32,859 nt of DNA from Clostridiales bacterium (lineage in GTDB: Bacteria > Bacillota > Clostridia > Christensenellales > UBA1242): positions 1 to 32,859 of the forward strand of contig SVIC01000009.1 in NCBI GenBank assembly GCA_015055515.1, read 5' to 3'. Below, piece after piece: positions 26,314 through 32,859 of this stretch. The first letter of the stretch is position 1. Every line of letters begins with the position of its first letter. Both the position numbers and the translations under genes were made by a program. The notes below the pieces were generated by a model. That model did no database searches and had not been told where the DNA came from. It saw only the letters and a program-made list of their open reading frames with translations.

Positions 26314-26918
26314 TTAACTTCTCCCTTATATCTACTAATAGCATAACCATCATCTACATCTAAGTGTATCTCTGACTGAAATGGTAATTGCGATACTTCC
26401 TTAAGATAATTCTGCAGGCTAACTACTATTGTCTTGTGTCTATGCGGATATATACCGCTCTCTACCATTCCAAAAAAACCTACATTATCCGCGAATATTA
26501 TCCCGCCATTGTTAAGCATAGGCTTAATTAACTGCAAATATCTGTAATAATATCCTTTCGGTCCATCTAAGAATACAAAATCAAATTTCTCACCATTTTC
26601 TACATATCCTTGCAAGACTTCGTACGCATCACCATGAATACATATTATATTGTCTACACCAGCATTCGCAATATTATCTTTTGCCTCGTTGTACCTATCT
26701 ATATCTTTCTCTATTGTAACAATGCTAGATGTGTTGCTAGCACTTTTCATAAGTAGTGCGGAATATCCCACAGCTGTACCAATCTCAAGAATACGCATGG
26801 GGTTTTCTGCCATAACCAAATCATACAACACCTTAGCGGTAACATCTCTAACAATCGGCACATGATTGGTCAGAGCTTTTGCTTTTATCTCATTTATCTT
26901 CTTTTCCAATTTATCCAC
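26310..26918 (-). CDS. trmR: TrmR-like SAM-dependent O-methyltransferase (tRNA 5-hydroxyuridine methylation)
   Basis: A class I O-methyltransferase of 202 residues. The SAM-binding strand is MRILEIGTAVGYSALLM, followed by the acidic VTIEKD, GDAYEVL and FDFVFLDGPKGYY motifs. B. subtilis TrmR (YrrM) methylates 5-hydroxyuridine at tRNA position 34 to give 5-methoxyuridine, and the linked U32 gene supplies the hydroxylation, so the two make one pathway. The start is GTG at 26918: an in-frame TAG stands just upstream and no Met occurs until residue 34. The ribosome binding site is weak (TAGG), and a TATAAA at 26924-26929 is so close that the transcript might be leaderless. Confidence 0.85.
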   Translation of the reverse strand: MDKLEKKINEIKAKALTNHVPIVRDVTAKVLYDLVMAENPMRILEIGTAVGYSALLMKSASNTSSIVTIEKDIDRYNEAKDNIANAGVDNIICIHGDAYEVLQGYVENGEKFDFVFLDGPKGYYYRYLQLIKPMLNNGGIIFADNVGFFGMVESGIYPHRHKTIVVSLQNYLKEVSQLPFQSEIHLDVDDGYAISRYKGEVK

Positions 26919-26992
26919 AATATTTATACCTACAACATTTTACTGAATACAATTCTAACACAAAAATCTTATTTTGTACAGACTAAATAGAA

Positions 26993-27021
26993 CAAAAAAA
27001 GAATTAGGCCTTAACCTAATT
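26993..27021 (-). terminator. Terminator of the two-gene unit 27016-28933
   Basis: On the minus strand AATTAGG / CCTAATT with a 6-base loop is followed by CTTTTTTT. It overlaps the last codons of the second gene. Confidence 0.8.
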
Positions 27022-27513
27022 ACTTTTTTTACCATAACACATCTTATGAATTTCTAATACAGCTCTAGCATCCTCTGTTCCTGCAACATCTTCCATCTGC
27101 ATATTACCATCCACAATCTCGGATAAAACTTTACAAATAGATATATCCTTCTTATTAGAAACACTCATTAATATTGCATATATATCATTTTTATAAGGAA
27201 TATATGACACAATTACGTATTGAATGTTGTTAATACTCACAACAGAGCCAACCTTCAACATTGTCTTATCCATATTCTTTTTTACACTTTCTGTTAACAA
27301 CTGCATTACATCTACCAACTCATCTTGATTTGTGACAACATCTAACATAACAGTGTCGCTGTCATTATATTTCTTAAAAATAGTATAAGTTGTTGTTGGT
27401 TTATTCTCTTTATCCAATAATACAGCACTATAATATACCATATCATTATGCATAACACCATCTATTAAATACCAGTTCTGATTATTAACTGTTAGTATAT
27501 ATTTATTTTCCAT
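27016..27513 (-). CDS. Hypothetical soluble protein, apparently duplicated internally
   Basis: A 165-residue protein without signal peptide or membrane helix. The two halves look alike: 1-80 (NNQNWYLIDG, YYSAVLLDKENKP, TYTIFKKY) and 86-155 (NNIQYVIVSYIPYKND-IYAILMSVSNKKD, ISICKVL). Each reads as a short beta sheet followed by an acidic helix, recalling the layout of DUF1292-type proteins, but I do not assign it. GGGG about 6 bases before the ATG supports the start. It begins 10 bases after the stop of the larger gene upstream, so the pair is co-transcribed and a partner, chaperone or immunity role is conceivable. None is shown by the sequence. Confidence 0.75.
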   Translation of the reverse strand: MENKYILTVNNQNWYLIDGVMHNDMVYYSAVLLDKENKPTTTYTIFKKYNDSDTVMLDVVTNQDELVDVMQLLTESVKKNMDKTMLKVGSVVSINNIQYVIVSYIPYKNDIYAILMSVSNKKDISICKVLSEIVDGNMQMEDVAGTEDARAVLEIHKMCYGKKSN

Positions 27514-27523
27514 TCAACACCCC

Positions 27524-28933
27524 TTAACACTTACTTAAAACTTTGTTTATCTTATAATCATTAACAAATTTTCTTACTCCCAGTCCTACTGCAACAGCAG
27601 CACAAACACCTACACCTAGTGGAGATATAGCTCCAACAGCAACAGTCGCAGCAGAAACAAGTGCAGTACCTAAGGCGTTTCCAGCTATTAAGGACCCAGC
27701 ACATGCTCCTATAGCACATGTAGCTAAACCATTATCCAATATCGTATTACAAAATGCTTTCATTGACCTTTTAGTTTTTGCTACAGGTGAAGTAGAAGGA
27801 GAGGCTGAAGTAGAACTTGCTGTTGGAGCCACAGGTGTAGCAGAAAAAGCAGAAGTAGGGAATTTTTTTGCTGGAACATTATCGATCGTGATGTTTGCAT
27901 TATAGAAATTCGCACCATCTGTATCTGTTGACAAGATATCCATGTAATTAGCTATATCCGACATAGATTTAGATGGATCATTACTAGACATATATATGTC
28001 TTTATTTATCTTTCTATCATCACCTTTCTTCTTTTGATCTATTTGCGTAGCCGTAATCTTAATATTTTCTCCTGCACGAGTAATATTTATACTATCTGCA
28101 TTATCAGCAAGAAATTGTTGCAATTTTGTTATTTCCTTAGCCATATTCTTAGACCCTTTTACAACAATAACCTTACCTCCAGCTGTAATAGTAGCCTGCT
28201 GACCTTCTTTCAGATTAGATACCTGCTTAATATAACTATCAGCCTTTTTATAACTACCCTCTTTGATCGTAGCACTAGATCCAGCTCCTACATTCGCATA
28301 TTCAACCTTTGCCTCATCTGAAGTAGTTTCACGAACCTTACCAAATCCAATTACAGATCCAGATAATTCATTTTTAACATCGATTACTCTGTCATCTGTT
28401 TCAAGAGTTCCTTTTTTTATATTTTTAGTCTCAGAGCTTGGAGCATCAGTTTTTAAGTTTTCTATTGAAGACCAAGAATCAATAGGGTCTATTTCTACAC
28501 CTTTATTTACAGCATAATCAACAATAGATTTCTTTGCATCATCATCTAGACTTACAGCCTTATTTTTTAATTCTGTTAAATATGTCCTCATCTCTGCTTT
28601 ATTGTCTTTCAAATTATCAATTATTGCCTTTATATTCTCTGGTTTATACACCTCTGCATCATAAAAACTACTGAAATCGGATGCAACAAATCCTACAACA
28701 CCTCTTTTCGAAATCCCTCCAAAAATACTGGTTAAATCTTTCCTTTCACGAATACCTTCTACTATTTTATCCTCTATTTCGATTTTAAGTGCAATAGTCT
28801 CATTGTATACATTTCTATATGACTCTTTTGACAAAGATGCAATACTAGTCTTAGGCAAACCAGACCAAAACTCATCAAAATCTTTGCTACCATCTGCACT
28901 TTTAATTTCATCTATAAGATTAAAACTTGCCAT
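27524..28933 (-). CDS. Unknown protein with C-terminal Gly/Ala-rich hydrophobic segment
   Basis: A 469-residue protein that I do not recognise. Residues 1-150 are mostly helical and charged; 175-350 are mixed, with a beta-type stretch (QATITAGGKVIVVKG, INITRAGENIKITATQ). 358-387 is a Pro/Ser/Thr/Ala linker. Residues 403-453 form a long hydrophobic segment rich in Gly and Ala, with G-x3-G-like spacing as in glycine zippers, followed by a basic tail ending in Cys. There is no N-terminal signal peptide. A glycine-zipper end can insert in membranes (seen in some pore-forming effectors and some channels), so the protein may be membrane-inserted or exported by a signal-less route. AGGAG lies 10 bases before the ATG, and it has a good promoter. 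Confidence 0.8.
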   Translation of the reverse strand: MASFNLIDEIKSADGSKDFDEFWSGLPKTSIASLSKESYRNVYNETIALKIEIEDKIVEGIRERKDLTSIFGGISKRGVVGFVASDFSSFYDAEVYKPENIKAIIDNLKDNKAEMRTYLTELKNKAVSLDDDAKKSIVDYAVNKGVEIDPIDSWSSIENLKTDAPSSETKNIKKGTLETDDRVIDVKNELSGSVIGFGKVRETTSDEAKVEYANVGAGSSATIKEGSYKKADSYIKQVSNLKEGQQATITAGGKVIVVKGSKNMAKEITKLQQFLADNADSINITRAGENIKITATQIDQKKKGDDRKINKDIYMSSNDPSKSMSDIANYMDILSTDTDGANFYNANITIDNVPAKKFPTSAFSATPVAPTASSTSASPSTSPVAKTKRSMKAFCNTILDNGLATCAIGACAGSLIAGNALGTALVSAATVAVGAISPLGVGVCAAVAVGLGVRKFVNDYKINKVLSKC

Positions 28934-28968
28934 TATTCTTACTCTCCTACATTACAATTGCTATTTTA

Positions 28969-28997
28969 ATAATAGCACACACATAAGAAAATATCAA
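28969..28997 (-). promoter_or_regulatory. Sigma-A promoter of the 28933-27016 unit
   Basis: On the minus strand TTGATA (28992-28997), 17 bp, TATTAT (28969-28974), each one mismatch from consensus. The start near 28962 leaves a leader of ~28 bases. Confidence 0.6.
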
Positions 28998-29187
28998 AAC
29001 TTTTCACCTACAAATTACAAAAACTGCGGTTGTTTTAATTAAAACAGATATTTTTCTATTGATTTTTGGATAAAAATAGTGTAAGATAATTATAGATTGA
29101 TTAGATATTGTATAAATCTTATGCATAAGACTTTTTTTGAAGCAACAAAACAAGTATCTTATGACAGATTTGGATAAAAGCATAATT

Positions 29188-29216
29188 TGACACATAATTC
29201 GTCAAATTGTTTTATA
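29188..29216 (+). promoter_or_regulatory. Possible rnj promoter within an inverted repeat
   Basis: TTGACA (29188-29193), 17 bp, TTTTAT (29211-29216). The -35 is perfect but the -10 is poor. The -35 sits in the left arm of AATTTGAC-N9-GTCAAATT, suggesting operator control. A start near 29223 would place the TTTGCAT-N9-ATGCAAA hairpin at the very 5' end of the mRNA. Confidence 0.35.
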
Positions 29217-29321
29217 TGTATTTTTTGCATGAAAAATATATGCAAAGATTTTTATCATGATTAAATTTTGTAAAAAATATCTATGAAAATAAATATTAAA
29301 AATAAATTATAAGGAGATATA

Positions 29322-30983
29322 ATGAGAAATAATTCACAATTAAAATTGTCTTTTCTAGGAGGAGTCGGAGAAGTAGGCAAGAACATGATGTGCATGGAAT
29401 ATGGTGATGAAATGATAATAGTTGACTGCGGTGTATCATTCCCATCAGACAACATGCCAGGTATAGACTTAGTTATACCAGACTTTTCTTACGTACTAAA
29501 GAATAGACACAAAGTAAAAGCCGTGGTAATTACTCACGGACATGAGGATCACATAGGTGCACTTCCTTACCTTATGCAAGAGTTATCTTGTCCAGTATAT
29601 GCATCTAGGTTATCTGCTGCATTAATAGACAACAAACTAAGAGAGCATAAAAAGAAGTTCAAGACCACTACTGTTAAAAATGGTACAATAATCAAAGCTG
29701 GAGTATTTACAATTGAATTTGTTAAAGTTACTCACAGCATATCTGGAAGCATGGCAATAGCCGTAACAACACCATGTGGTGTATGGTTCCATACAGGGGA
29801 CTTCAAGATGGACTTCACCCCTATCGATGGTCAACCAATCGATCTAATAAGACTAGCAGAAATTAGCAAAAAAGGTGTACTATTACTTACTGCAGACTCA
29901 ACAAATGCTGAGAGACCAGGATTTAGTATGAGCGAGAAAAAAGTAGGTGCAACACTAGATGGACTATTTGCACAAAACAAGCAAAAAAGAATAATTATAG
30001 CCACATTTGCATCTAACGTACACAGAATTCAACAGATATTAGACCTTTGCGAGAAATACGGCAGAAAGGCAGTATTTACAGGCAGAAGCATGCAAAATGT
30101 ATGTGAAACGGCTTCTAAGATCGGAGAATTAAGATACAACAGAGAGAATATAACAGATGTTAATTCCTTAAATAAATATGATGATGACAAAATATGTATA
30201 CTATGTACTGGTAGCCAAGGTGAGCCAAATAGTGCCCTATCTAGAATGGCGAATGGCGAATTTCCTAAGGTAGAGATTACAAATAATGACTATATCATAT
30301 TCTCTGCATCTGCTATCCCTGGTAATGAAAAAGAGATCGGAGAAGTAATTAACTTGCTTTACAAAAAAGGTGCTAGCGTAATATACGAGTCACTAGCCGA
30401 AGTACATGTATCTGGACACGCTTACCAAGAAGAATTGAAGACAATACAAAGCATAATTAAGCCAAAATTCTTTGTTCCATGCCATGGTGAATTCAGACAC
30501 CTTAAGGCACACGCCAATATCTCTATGGATCTAGGAAAACCAGAGAGAAATATTGTTATTCCTGACCTAGGTGATAGTATTACCATCACCCCTAATTCGA
30601 TTAAAAAATCTGGTACAGTTCCTGCGGGAATTAAATTAATTGATGGACTAGATATTAGTAGTGCAAATGGAGTAGTACAAAGAGATAGAATGCAATTAGC
30701 TACAGAAGGACTGTGTGTGGTCGTACTAACTATATCTAGCAAAAATTATACACTAACCTCCAAGCCAGACATTGTCACAAAAGGATTTATCTACGCAAAT
30801 GACAATGCAAATATTATAGAAGATGCAAAAGACTTAGTAATTAATACAATTATCAACGCAAACTTCAAACACAATGATTGGAATATAATCAAAGACACTA
30901 TTAGAAAATCTTTAGGCAACCTATTCTTCAAAAACTTAAAACGTAGACCAATAATTATCCCTATAATTGTTCCTACTGTATAA
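29322..30983 (+). CDS. rnj: Ribonuclease J
   Basis: A metallo-beta-lactamase/beta-CASP ribonuclease with 5'-exo and endonuclease activity, central to mRNA decay and rRNA maturation in Bacillota. The 553-residue length is typical. The zinc-binding motif is HGHEDH (His72, His74, Asp76, His77), with further ligands His138 (THSI) and Asp160 (HTGDFKMD). The beta-CASP part has ATFASNVHRIQQI, CTGSQGEP, SASAIPGNE (usually SSSPIPGNE) and HVSGHAYQEELK; the C-terminal domain follows from about 450. AAGGAG is 6 bases before the ATG. It is monocistronic with a long structured leader. J1 or J2 identity cannot be decided here, as only one copy is visible. Confidence 0.97.
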   Translation: MRNNSQLKLSFLGGVGEVGKNMMCMEYGDEMIIVDCGVSFPSDNMPGIDLVIPDFSYVLKNRHKVKAVVITHGHEDHIGALPYLMQELSCPVYASRLSAALIDNKLREHKKKFKTTTVKNGTIIKAGVFTIEFVKVTHSISGSMAIAVTTPCGVWFHTGDFKMDFTPIDGQPIDLIRLAEISKKGVLLLTADSTNAERPGFSMSEKKVGATLDGLFAQNKQKRIIIATFASNVHRIQQILDLCEKYGRKAVFTGRSMQNVCETASKIGELRYNRENITDVNSLNKYDDDKICILCTGSQGEPNSALSRMANGEFPKVEITNNDYIIFSASAIPGNEKEIGEVINLLYKKGASVIYESLAEVHVSGHAYQEELKTIQSIIKPKFFVPCHGEFRHLKAHANISMDLGKPERNIVIPDLGDSITITPNSIKKSGTVPAGIKLIDGLDISSANGVVQRDRMQLATEGLCVVVLTISSKNYTLTSKPDIVTKGFIYANDNANIIEDAKDLVINTIINANFKHNDWNIIKDTIRKSLGNLFFKNLKRRPIIIPIIVPTV

Positions 30984-30986
30984 CAT

Positions 30987-31026
30987 AAAAAAACATATTA
31001 GATGAGAAATTCTAATATGTTTTTTT
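30987..31026. terminator. Bidirectional terminator between rnj and surface protein B
   Basis: A perfect 16-bp stem (30987-31002 with 31011-31026) with an 8-base loop, A7 on one side and T7 on the other, serves both convergent genes. Confidence 0.95.
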
Positions 31027-31035
31027 GTTATAATT

Positions 31036-32769
31036 TTAATTTGGATAATTAATTGATCCCGAGTATAGAGGTACACCATTTTCATCGATATAAGATTTAT
31101 CTACTATAGGGAATACTTGTACATTGCTAGCAGTATTATTTACCAAATAATCAGTTGATATCCAATAATCGTCATTTGCATTATCTTTTAGATAACTACC
31201 GCCAGTCTTAAACACTCCGTGTCCAACTATTGCACCAGCATAACTTGTTTTTTCAGCCATAACAGCACTGTCACTAACGCTACAATCCTTTATTGTTGCT
31301 ATCGATGTATATCCACACACTACACCAGCACCATTCTGATCACAAGCATTAATATTTGCATTTGTCACTGTACAATTCTCAACACTAGCCATCTCAAAAG
31401 TTATCCAGTCCTTTGTATAACCACCACTACCATTTTTATGTGCTACTGTATTATGAAGATAACCAACTATTGCACCTGTATAGAATCCACCTCTAACGGT
31501 TGCAGAATTTATATTAATATTCTCTATAACTCCACACCTAACATAGCCAAATAGGCCAATTCCTGCAGAATATTGACTACTACTTGTAGGGCTTAATCCA
31601 AGACGAGTATTTTCTTCTTGAATATTTAGATTATAAATAGTACGTTCTCCTTCAAGACCAAAATCTGCACTTGTTGTAGTAAAACGCCCAGAAAAACATC
31701 TGTAATTTCCTGTCCATCCATATCCACTACCAATAGGCTCGAATTCATGTCCTCCCAGATCAATATCGCATCCCAATGCAAAAGTAGTTCTCACAATATT
31801 ATTTGCATTCAGATCATTAGTACGGAAAGCCGGTTTACTCTCAGTGTATTCCGAGTGATTAATATAATCAGCCAATGCAACTAGATCAGCAGCGGATTGT
31901 ATTAGTACAGTTCTATCAATCTTTGCCACTCTCTCTTCAACAGTCTCATTCCCAGTTAATTCAAAATCTCTAAGTGTAACGAATTCTAAATTAGCATTAT
32001 TTGCGTTGTTATACTCTGTATACACCGCAAAAATGTGCGAATTACCATCTACAGACGAACCATCCCATACACTTAGACCTATATTATTATGTTGCCATGT
32101 ACCCGCAGTATCAGAACGCAACTCAGTATAATTTGTATCGTACATATCATAACTAATAAGTAACTTTATATTCATCTCATAGTTATTAATATCTAACGTA
32201 GGATCTAATACTTTTACCACAACATAGAATTCTGTACTATTCTGCGAAGTTGCATTAGCAGCGATACTGGCAAAATGCACGGCTCTGTAATCAACTGCAT
32301 TTGCCATGGTAGTACCCACACCTGCAACAACATTGGCATAGTCAGATATTCCACCAACCTCTGCCTTTACCTGCAGTTGTCTGGTTGTGCCTGCTATAGG
32401 TGTAGCAGTATTTTTTACAGTAAATTTATACACAGCCTTTCCTGTCGCTGTAAGTTGCACATTATCAAATGTTGCCCCATCCTTAGTGCTTACACCATTA
32501 GTACCATTATCTGATGCTCTAAACTCTACAGAATGTTCTGTATTTGTCGTATCATTAATAGTAATATCTTTAACCTTGGTCTCACCCTCGTACAATGCAC
32601 CAGATGTTGTAACTATGCAGTCTACATTATTCGCCGTATAAGATATTGTCATGCTATTGTTAAGACTAGCCTGTTGTGCAACTAGAACAATACCAATTGT
32701 AAGACCAATAATAGCAAATAGCAGTACTGCAACAATTGTAATAACCAAAGCCTTTTGTTTCGCTTTCAT
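31036..32769 (-). CDS. Membrane-anchored surface protein B with GLUG-like repeats
   Basis: A 577-residue paralogue of surface protein A. Residues 8-32 are a signal anchor, followed by VLVAQQASLNNSMTISYTANNVD and the TATGKAVYKFTVKNTA strand, with similarity continuing to about residue 230. Beyond that the protein is different from A. Residues ~390-540 hold GLUG-like repeat units (GIGLFGYVRCGVIENININSATV, YTGAIVGYL...VENCTVTNANI, GAGVVCGYTSIATIKDCSVSDSAV, YAGAIVGHG), a beta-helical repeat frequent in surface adhesins. There is no LPXTG or C-terminal helix. GGGAG lies 9 bases before the ATG. It is monocistronic. The G10 run upstream of its promoter may vary its expression. Surface location is inferred; ligand unknown. 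Confidence 0.85.
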   Translation of the reverse strand: MKAKQKALVITIVAVLLFAIIGLTIGIVLVAQQASLNNSMTISYTANNVDCIVTTSGALYEGETKVKDITINDTTNTEHSVEFRASDNGTNGVSTKDGATFDNVQLTATGKAVYKFTVKNTATPIAGTTRQLQVKAEVGGISDYANVVAGVGTTMANAVDYRAVHFASIAANATSQNSTEFYVVVKVLDPTLDINNYEMNIKLLISYDMYDTNYTELRSDTAGTWQHNNIGLSVWDGSSVDGNSHIFAVYTEYNNANNANLEFVTLRDFELTGNETVEERVAKIDRTVLIQSAADLVALADYINHSEYTESKPAFRTNDLNANNIVRTTFALGCDIDLGGHEFEPIGSGYGWTGNYRCFSGRFTTTSADFGLEGERTIYNLNIQEENTRLGLSPTSSSQYSAGIGLFGYVRCGVIENININSATVRGGFYTGAIVGYLHNTVAHKNGSGGYTKDWITFEMASVENCTVTNANINACDQNGAGVVCGYTSIATIKDCSVSDSAVMAEKTSYAGAIVGHGVFKTGGSYLKDNANDDYWISTDYLVNNTASNVQVFPIVDKSYIDENGVPLYSGSINYPN

Positions 32770-32814
32770 TATTTATTTCTCCCTTTTATTCATAGATTGC
32801 GTATATAATTATCC

Positions 32815-32843
32815 ATTATACACTTCTGATATTAGGATACCAT
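32815..32843 (-). promoter_or_regulatory. Promoter of surface protein B with a poor -35
   Basis: On the minus strand a perfect TATAAT (32815-32820). At 17 bp the -35 position reads ATGGTA (32838-32843), only 3/6 of consensus. The G10 run begins 3 bases upstream of it. The leader would be ~39 bases. Confidence 0.5.
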
Positions 32844-32846
32844 CTA

Positions 32847-32856
32847 CCCCCCCCCC
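32847..32856. repeat. C10/G10 homopolymer at the right edge, upstream of surface protein B
   Basis: Ten Cs on the plus strand (ten Gs on the coding strand of gene B), about 39-48 bases upstream of the predicted start of transcription. Such a run is out of place in AT-rich DNA. It lies 3 bases from the window end, so it could also be a contig-end artefact. Confidence 0.85.
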
Positions 32857-32859
32857 TTA

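Larger units (their letters stand above)
28934..29321. other. 388-base divergent intergenic region with three palindromes and a leader hairpin
   Basis: No gene is visible. It contains the minus-strand promoter of the two-gene unit, the perfect palindrome TGTTTTAATTAAAACA (29031-29046) and the palindrome TCTTATGCATAAGA (29117-29130) followed by CT7. Also present are an inverted repeat AATTTGAC-N9-GTCAAATT (29184-29208) and another, TTTGCAT-N9-ATGCAAA (29224-29246). The last two lie at and just after a possible rnj promoter. Confidence 0.7.

Noticed and set aside
27016..28933. Toxin-immunity pair
   Set aside because: The hydrophobic C-terminus fits a pore-former, but the partner is soluble, whereas immunity proteins against membrane pores are usually membrane proteins. 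No secretion marker is visible. Kept as a hypothesis only.

Overview
The window is low-GC DNA with Bacillota-type signals throughout: strong AGGAG-like ribosome binding sites, sigma-A style promoters and U-tailed hairpin terminators. Four endospore-linked genes (spoIIP, a YlmC/YmxH-type PRC-barrel gene, sleL/yaaH, spoIVA) together with an oxygen-sensitive pyruvate formate-lyase pair point to a spore-forming anaerobe, most likely a member of the Clostridia. I cannot place it to genus. The left edge cuts a gene. The right edge ends in a C10 run that could be a contig end. No tRNA, rRNA, CRISPR array, insertion sequence or phage gene is visible.

Layout, left to right. 1-1260: 3'-truncated membrane gene with an N-terminal zinc ribbon. 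1416-3612 (minus): nrdR, a polytopic membrane gene and spoIIP in one run. 3864-4211 (plus): YlmC-like gene. 4394-5533 (plus): membrane-anchored surface protein A. 5647-6906 (minus): SleL-type LysM/GH18 spore hydrolase. 6994-9217 (minus): a SPOR-like single-pass protein, lspA and an RluD-type pseudouridine synthase. 9378-11265 (plus): groES-groEL. 11305-12168 (minus): polytopic membrane protein. 12302-20026 (minus): a giant 2574-residue surface protein with its own consensus promoter. 20220-23172 (minus): pflB-pflA. 23473-24948 (minus): spoIVA. 25093-26918 (minus): trmR and a U32-family trhP, a tRNA wobble-uridine modification pair. 27016-28933 (minus): an unrecognised two-gene unit whose first product ends in a glycine/alanine-rich hydrophobic segment. 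29322-30983 (plus): RNase J. 31036-32769 (minus): surface protein B, a paralogue of A.

Most of the window is housekeeping and sporulation. The unusual part is the surface-protein set. A and B share their first ~230 residues and differ completely afterwards. Each has a simple-sequence tract in its promoter region: (TA)9 lying between a TTGACA -35 and a TATAAT -10 for A (present spacing 19 bp, so loss of one TA would give the optimal 17), and a G10 run just upstream of the -35 position for B. This is the architecture of slipped-strand phase-variable promoters such as H. influenzae hif (TA repeats) and Bordetella fim (C tracts). I propose that these are phase-variable members of a modular surface-protein family. 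This is inferred from one sequence and needs population data.
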